From positions 1 through 64,000 of the forward strand of contig JAAEAF010003093.1 of NCBI GenBank assembly GCA_011037195.1: a stretch of DNA of 64,000 nucleotides. The letters run 5' to 3'. The translations under genes were made by a program, and so were the position numbers. This DNA comes from Triatoma infestans. Lineage: Eukaryota > Arthropoda > Insecta > Hemiptera > Reduviidae. The notes below the pieces were generated by a model. The model worked only from the letters and a program-made list of their open reading frames with translations. It had not been told where the DNA came from and searched no databases. Positions within the stretch are counted from its first letter, which is position 1. Each line of letters starts with the position of its first letter. Shown here one piece after another: positions 60,498-64,000 of the stretch.

Positions 60498-61686
60498 ATG
60501 AGTTTAGTTAACGATGAAAATCCGTTTGAGAACTTAAAGATTTCAGAAAGTTGGATTAATTTACATCAAGTAGGTGAGCGTACCATTTGTCCACAATGTA
60601 ACAAATCACGAAAATATTTTTGTTACACATGTTATTTACCAGTTTCTGAGATAAAAGATTATGTTCCTCATATTAAGGTATTTATTAGTTAATAGTTGTA
60701 TATTATTCCTTATTTCACTATTTCATTTCTAATCATACTATGATTATTTTAGTTGCCGTTAAAAGTTGATATAATTAAACATGCCAGAGAAATTGATGGA
60801 AAAAGCACTGCAGTGCATGCTGCAGTTTTATGTCCAAATGATGTTACCATCTATACCTATCCCGCAATACCTAGTTATGATACATTAGAGAAGGTAAGCA
60901 GAACTCTAAGTTCCAGATTTTGTCATGTTAACGATGAAAACCTATTTGAGAATTTAAAAAATTTCAGAAAGATGGGGTAATTTATTGAGTAGGTGAGTGA
61001 GCTATTTCTTCGCAATACAGCTTCTTAAAGATTGATAGTAAATGATGGAGATCAAAGTGTACCAGTTAGTTACGCTAACCTATTTATAATTCGTTTATTC
61101 AAACTGCATTAATGGTATGATCTTATCCCACTTCAGCTCGATCTTCTGAGTTTATGCAACAACTGGCTTGGTCCTTTGGTTTAACTGACCATTCTTAAGA
61201 TTAGGTAAACAAACAGATCTGTGGCTGACATATAAGAGTGGATACTATAAACAATTATTCAGAATTATTTTCATTAGTATCAATATCTCTACACAGGAAC
61301 AACAATTAATTTAAGAGTATGGTTTAAGACACTTCAGAATTCCTGAACATGGCAAAAACCCAAGTTTTTTTTCTCTGTAAATGTAGACCTTATGCACTTA
61401 AGATGAGAGTTTGGATGCCATTTTAAGTGATGGTCGGGAATTAGGCTCTAATAACAGATGAAGTCCTGAAGAATGGTTAGTCCACTTCTCATAACGAAGC
61501 GAAGTTGTTATACTTTTTATTTATAAGTTTTTAAGTAAGGATGAAATTTTTAATTCAACTTTTGTACAGACTAAATAGTATAAGTTTAGAATAATTAATT
61601 TTTCTGTTTCAGACAATTTTAGTATTTCCATCACCTAATGCTGTCTCGATAGAGGAACTGATTCGGACATTGGCAGTAGATAATGA
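60498..61686 (+). CDS. DTWD1: DTWD1, tRNA-uridine aminocarboxypropyltransferase (first three exons; 3' part outside window)
   Basis: The family transfers the 3-amino-3-carboxypropyl group of SAM to a D-loop uridine of tRNA (acp3U). Exons: 60498-60677, 60753-60893 and 61613-61686, all bounded by GT and AG, in phases 0, 0 and 2. Exon 1 has a zinc-binding pair C-x2-C (residues 31 and 34) and C-x2-C (42 and 45). Exon 2 has the family block [10 protein letters not shown], then DGKSTAVHA and IYTYPAIP. Exon 3 gives the [12 protein letters not shown] strand. The DTW signature and the FIDSTW-type segment are not present between 61687 and 64000, so the remaining exons lie to the right. The ATG at 60498 was chosen because it opens the conserved N-terminus and stops lie upstream. 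Confidence 0.9.
60926..61020 (+). pseudogene. Degenerate copy of DTWD1 exon 1 within its own intron 2
   Basis: The text from about 60926 repeats the first 100 bases of exon 1 with substitutions. GTTAACGATGAAAAYC is shared, then a TTTGAGAAYTTAAA block, TTTCAGAAAG, and GAGTAGGTGAG against AAGTAGGTGAG. The copy has stops and no splice context, so it is not a usable alternative exon. Confidence 0.8.
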
Positions 61687-61840
61687 GTAAGATAGTCAGA
61701 ATGTTTTGAATAATAAAAACAAGAGATGTTCCTTATTTTCTGATGATAAGTTTAGAGATGGAATGTTTTTTTTTTATTGGGAAAATTATTACTTTGGTAA
61801 TTAATATTTAAGGTTTCATAAGAACTAAGATTTTTTTTTT

Positions 61841-62090
61841 CAAAGTACACCGACAATTAAGAGGGTTAATTTTCCAGAAAAGTTTATTGTTCGACATTTC
61901 GGATATCTTTTACTTAGGATATAGCAAAAGCCAAGGCGTAGTTATAGGAGTGAAGACGTCACTACTCCTAGACTTTTGACAGTTCCTGATGAAAGACACA
62001 GTAGATGTCTTATAATGTCAAATCATACATTTTTCTGGAACATAAAGGATTTCTTTTTCTTTGGCCCCTGGCAACTGTCGGTGTATTTGG
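61841..62090. repeat. Inverted-repeat element with Penelope-type terminal motifs
   Basis: The ends are inverted copies: AAAGTACACCGACAATT at the left and, on the other strand at the right, AAATACACCGACAGTT. Both arms share TTCCAGAAAA and a GACATT block inside. The right arm carries CTGATGA at 61986-61992 followed by an AAGAC/GTCTT stem. The left arm on the minus strand carries CCGAAATGTC. These are the two halves of a hammerhead-like core in decayed form. The element lies in DTWD1 intron 3. Confidence 0.6.
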
Positions 62091-62274
62091 AATATTAACA
62101 TCGATTAAAAGTTAATTATATACTTATTCATTTTTTCAATTTAATGAATACTGCAGTTTGTAGCTTACAAAATCTAATAAGGACGATTACTTTTTTCTAT
62201 TGTGGTGGGTTTGGTGCGGTAGTTACGAGCTTGGGCTTGTAAACAGGGAGGTCCCCAGTTCGAGTCAGTAAATA

Positions 62275-63821
62275 CAGTCAGGGACAAAATGATAGACACA
62301 GTTCCAAAAGCATCTTTTTTATTTTTCAGAATTTTTCATTTTAAATTTAACGAGTATTTTCATAATTTATTGTCTTGTGATATCACCCTTTTGTTTGTAT
62401 ATTTCGGATTGGTGTAAGTTTACAGTTATGTTCTCAAATATTTGTAAATAATAAATATTTCACTGGGACAAAATGATAGACACACTTGTGTTTTTCTTGA
62501 ATTTTCGATCTTAATAGTTTAGTTAAATTTTTATTCTCTATCTGATATAAAGTGACCAGTCTTACAATTTTTATTCCATGTTTTATTATTTCATTTTTGT
62601 TCTAAAAGCAATTTTTTTTTTTTACAATGTGAAGAGGGAAGTATTTTTCCGAAGAAGAAAGAAGGTTAATCAAATCTCTTTCGGAGTCGGTTGGGTCTGC
62701 CAGAGAAATTGGACGCCAAATAAAATTTTCTCCTCAGTATGAAAATTTTTTGAAATTCTGGAAACAGTACGGCGCTGGGTGGTCAACAGGCAGGCCTTCG
62801 GCTCTTACAAAACGTGAAAAAAGGCCAATTTTAAGAGCTGCTTCGAACTGTACGCTCTTTGCTCGGGCAATTGCTGCAAGTCTTGGTGTCCCCACTAATG
62901 TGAAAAATATAAGGAGAATTTTAGAGAAGCAAGATACGTTGGTTAGAAAAGAATTAAGATGAACCAGTCTTAAAACAGCGCCACAAATTCGGCCGACTAG
63001 ATTTTGCACGAGAATACATGCCGTGGGTTGGAGAGTGGAATAAAATGATTTTTTCGGATGAAAAAAATTAATTTAGATGGTCCTGATGAATTCATATTAT
63101 TTCCATGACTTAAGGGAAGAAGAAATATTTTTGTCTAGACGAGAAATGGCTGGCGGGTCCATAATGTTCGGCAACTTTTCTTCTTCGTAGAATTAATGCC
63201 GAAGCTTACAAAAACATATTGCAAGAAGTGGAAAAGTAATTTTATCGGGATGGCTGATGAAAATTAAATTTTTCAGCAGGACAGCGCTCCTATTCATAAT
63301 GCCAGAACAATAAAAAGTTGGTTCCAATACAATAATATTGAAACTGTTGCTTGGCCTGCTCTTACTCCAGACCTCAATATAATTGAAAATCTATAGGGAA
63401 TTTTATCCAGAAAGGTCTACGACAATGGTTGCCAGTTCAACGATGTTCAACAATTGAAAATCGCAATTTTGTCATCTTGGGAAGAAATAGGGCAAGAAGG
63501 AATTCAAAATTTGTTCAGAAGTTTTCATAAGAGAATGTTCTAAGTGACACACAACAGAGCAGGCTCATCAAAATATTAAGCAGGAGCTGGAGTTTCAAAA
63601 TTGAAGATGTGTTTATAATTTTGTCCCACATCAAAGGTATAAGTTTAAGTTTTTACTTTATACAAATTGTCACTTTTATCAATTAATCTTATTTTATCTT
63701 ACATTCCTTATTTTAATGCCTGATGCAATATTTTAAAAAGACAGAAAAAAATTACAATTGCAAATAAAAATTTTCTAAAAGAAATTGTATGTGTGTGTGT
63801 CTACCATTTTGTCCCTGACTG
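62275..63821 (+). mobile_element. Tc1-type DD34E transposon, 1547 bp, with IR/DR ends
   Basis: The outer terminal repeats start CAGTCAGGGACAAAATGRTA on both ends and are flanked by a TA duplication (62273-62274 and 63822-63823). A second, inner copy of the motif lies at 62463-62486, with a partner near 63608-63627. This gives the inverted/direct repeat arrangement known from some Tc1 elements. It is inserted in a SINE within DTWD1 intron 3. The transposase is broken, so the copy is not autonomous. Confidence 0.92.
62627..63543 (+). pseudogene. Tc1 transposase relic
   Basis: An ATG at 62627 is followed directly by TGA. The frame then runs KYFSEEERRLIKSL through GRPSALTKRE (the link after the paired DNA-binding domain) to a TGA at 62960. 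Later pieces in shifted frames show the catalytic triad: IFSDEK for the first Asp, QQDSAP for the second, and DLNIIEN for the Glu, with 34 residues between the second Asp and the Glu. The usual LWG after the Glu is broken by TAG. Stops and frameshifts make this a dead copy. Confidence 0.85.
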
Positions 63822-64000
63822 TAATTACTTCACAAAACTTTAATGGTAAAGTATGTGCCCTGGGCTGCGTCACATAATTTGGTAGTTGGACGTTAAGCCT
63901 GTGTGAAAACATAGGCATCACTATTCTTTCTTAGTATTTTCTATAATGATGAAAAACAAGAAACGCAAGATATTTTATACGCATTACATTCCTCCCACTT

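Larger units (their letters stand above)
62202..63911 (+). repeat. tRNA-derived SINE (family 2) split by a Tc1 insertion
   Basis: The left part (62202-62274) has a tRNA-like head: GGTGCGGTAGTTACGAGC as box A region, CAGTTCGAGTC as box B. The right part (63824-63911) holds the SINE body and the end TTTGGTAGTTGGACGTTAAG. The same head and end occur uninterrupted at 17036-17215, which shows where the transposon cut in. Confidence 0.8.

Noticed and set aside
1..64000. CRISPR arrays, operons, bacterial-type terminators or ribosome binding sites
   Set aside because: The window is animal nuclear DNA; the direct repeats seen are transposons and microsatellites.

Overview
The window is 64 kb of AT-rich animal DNA, most likely from an insect. 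It has spliced genes with GT-AG introns, tRNA-derived SINEs, several non-LTR retrotransposon clades (jockey-like, R1-like, RTE-like and an RNase H-bearing I-type), Tc1/mariner relics and Penelope-like terminal repeats. I cannot name the species.

Right third (38.7-64 kb): two divergently transcribed host genes. On the minus strand is an Ect2/pebble orthologue, the Rho guanine-nucleotide exchange factor of cytokinesis. It can be rebuilt as 19 exons joining in phase to 1068 codons. Facing it on the plus strand, 701 bp away, is DTWD1, a tRNA-uridine aminocarboxypropyltransferase. Three of its exons lie in the window and the gene continues beyond 64000. The Ect2 introns hold SINEs, a MITE with long terminal inverted repeats, an RNase H LINE and inverted pairs of Penelope-like repeats. 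DTWD1 introns hold a degenerate copy of its own exon 1, an inverted Penelope-like pair and a Tc1-type transposon nested in a SINE.

Left two thirds (1-38.6 kb): no host gene recognised. The dominant component is one non-coding element family of about 1 kb, with about seven substantial copies plus fragments. One end begins TCTGGTGTGAAAC, the other is a CTCTTACT hairpin, and inside are about two 290-bp repeats. Other components are two jockey-like RT relics, a 5'-truncated R1-type element bounded on both sides by (TTA)n, RNase H LINEs, RTE-like 3' ends, mariner and Tc1 fragments, two SINE families and a TATA-bearing LTR-like repeat.

Most interesting: (1) hammerhead-ribozyme cores with a palindromic, loop-less stem III at several loci, some with every conserved position intact, consistent with Penelope-like or retrozyme repeats; (2) the hairpin-ended element family, which resembles a non-autonomous Helentron and includes a head-to-tail tandem; (3) a SINE family with interchangeable 3' tails, one shared with the resident RNase H LINE; (4) a 191-codon, frame-preserving exon splitting BRCT2 of Ect2. 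All calls are by eye. No alignment, folding or database search was run.
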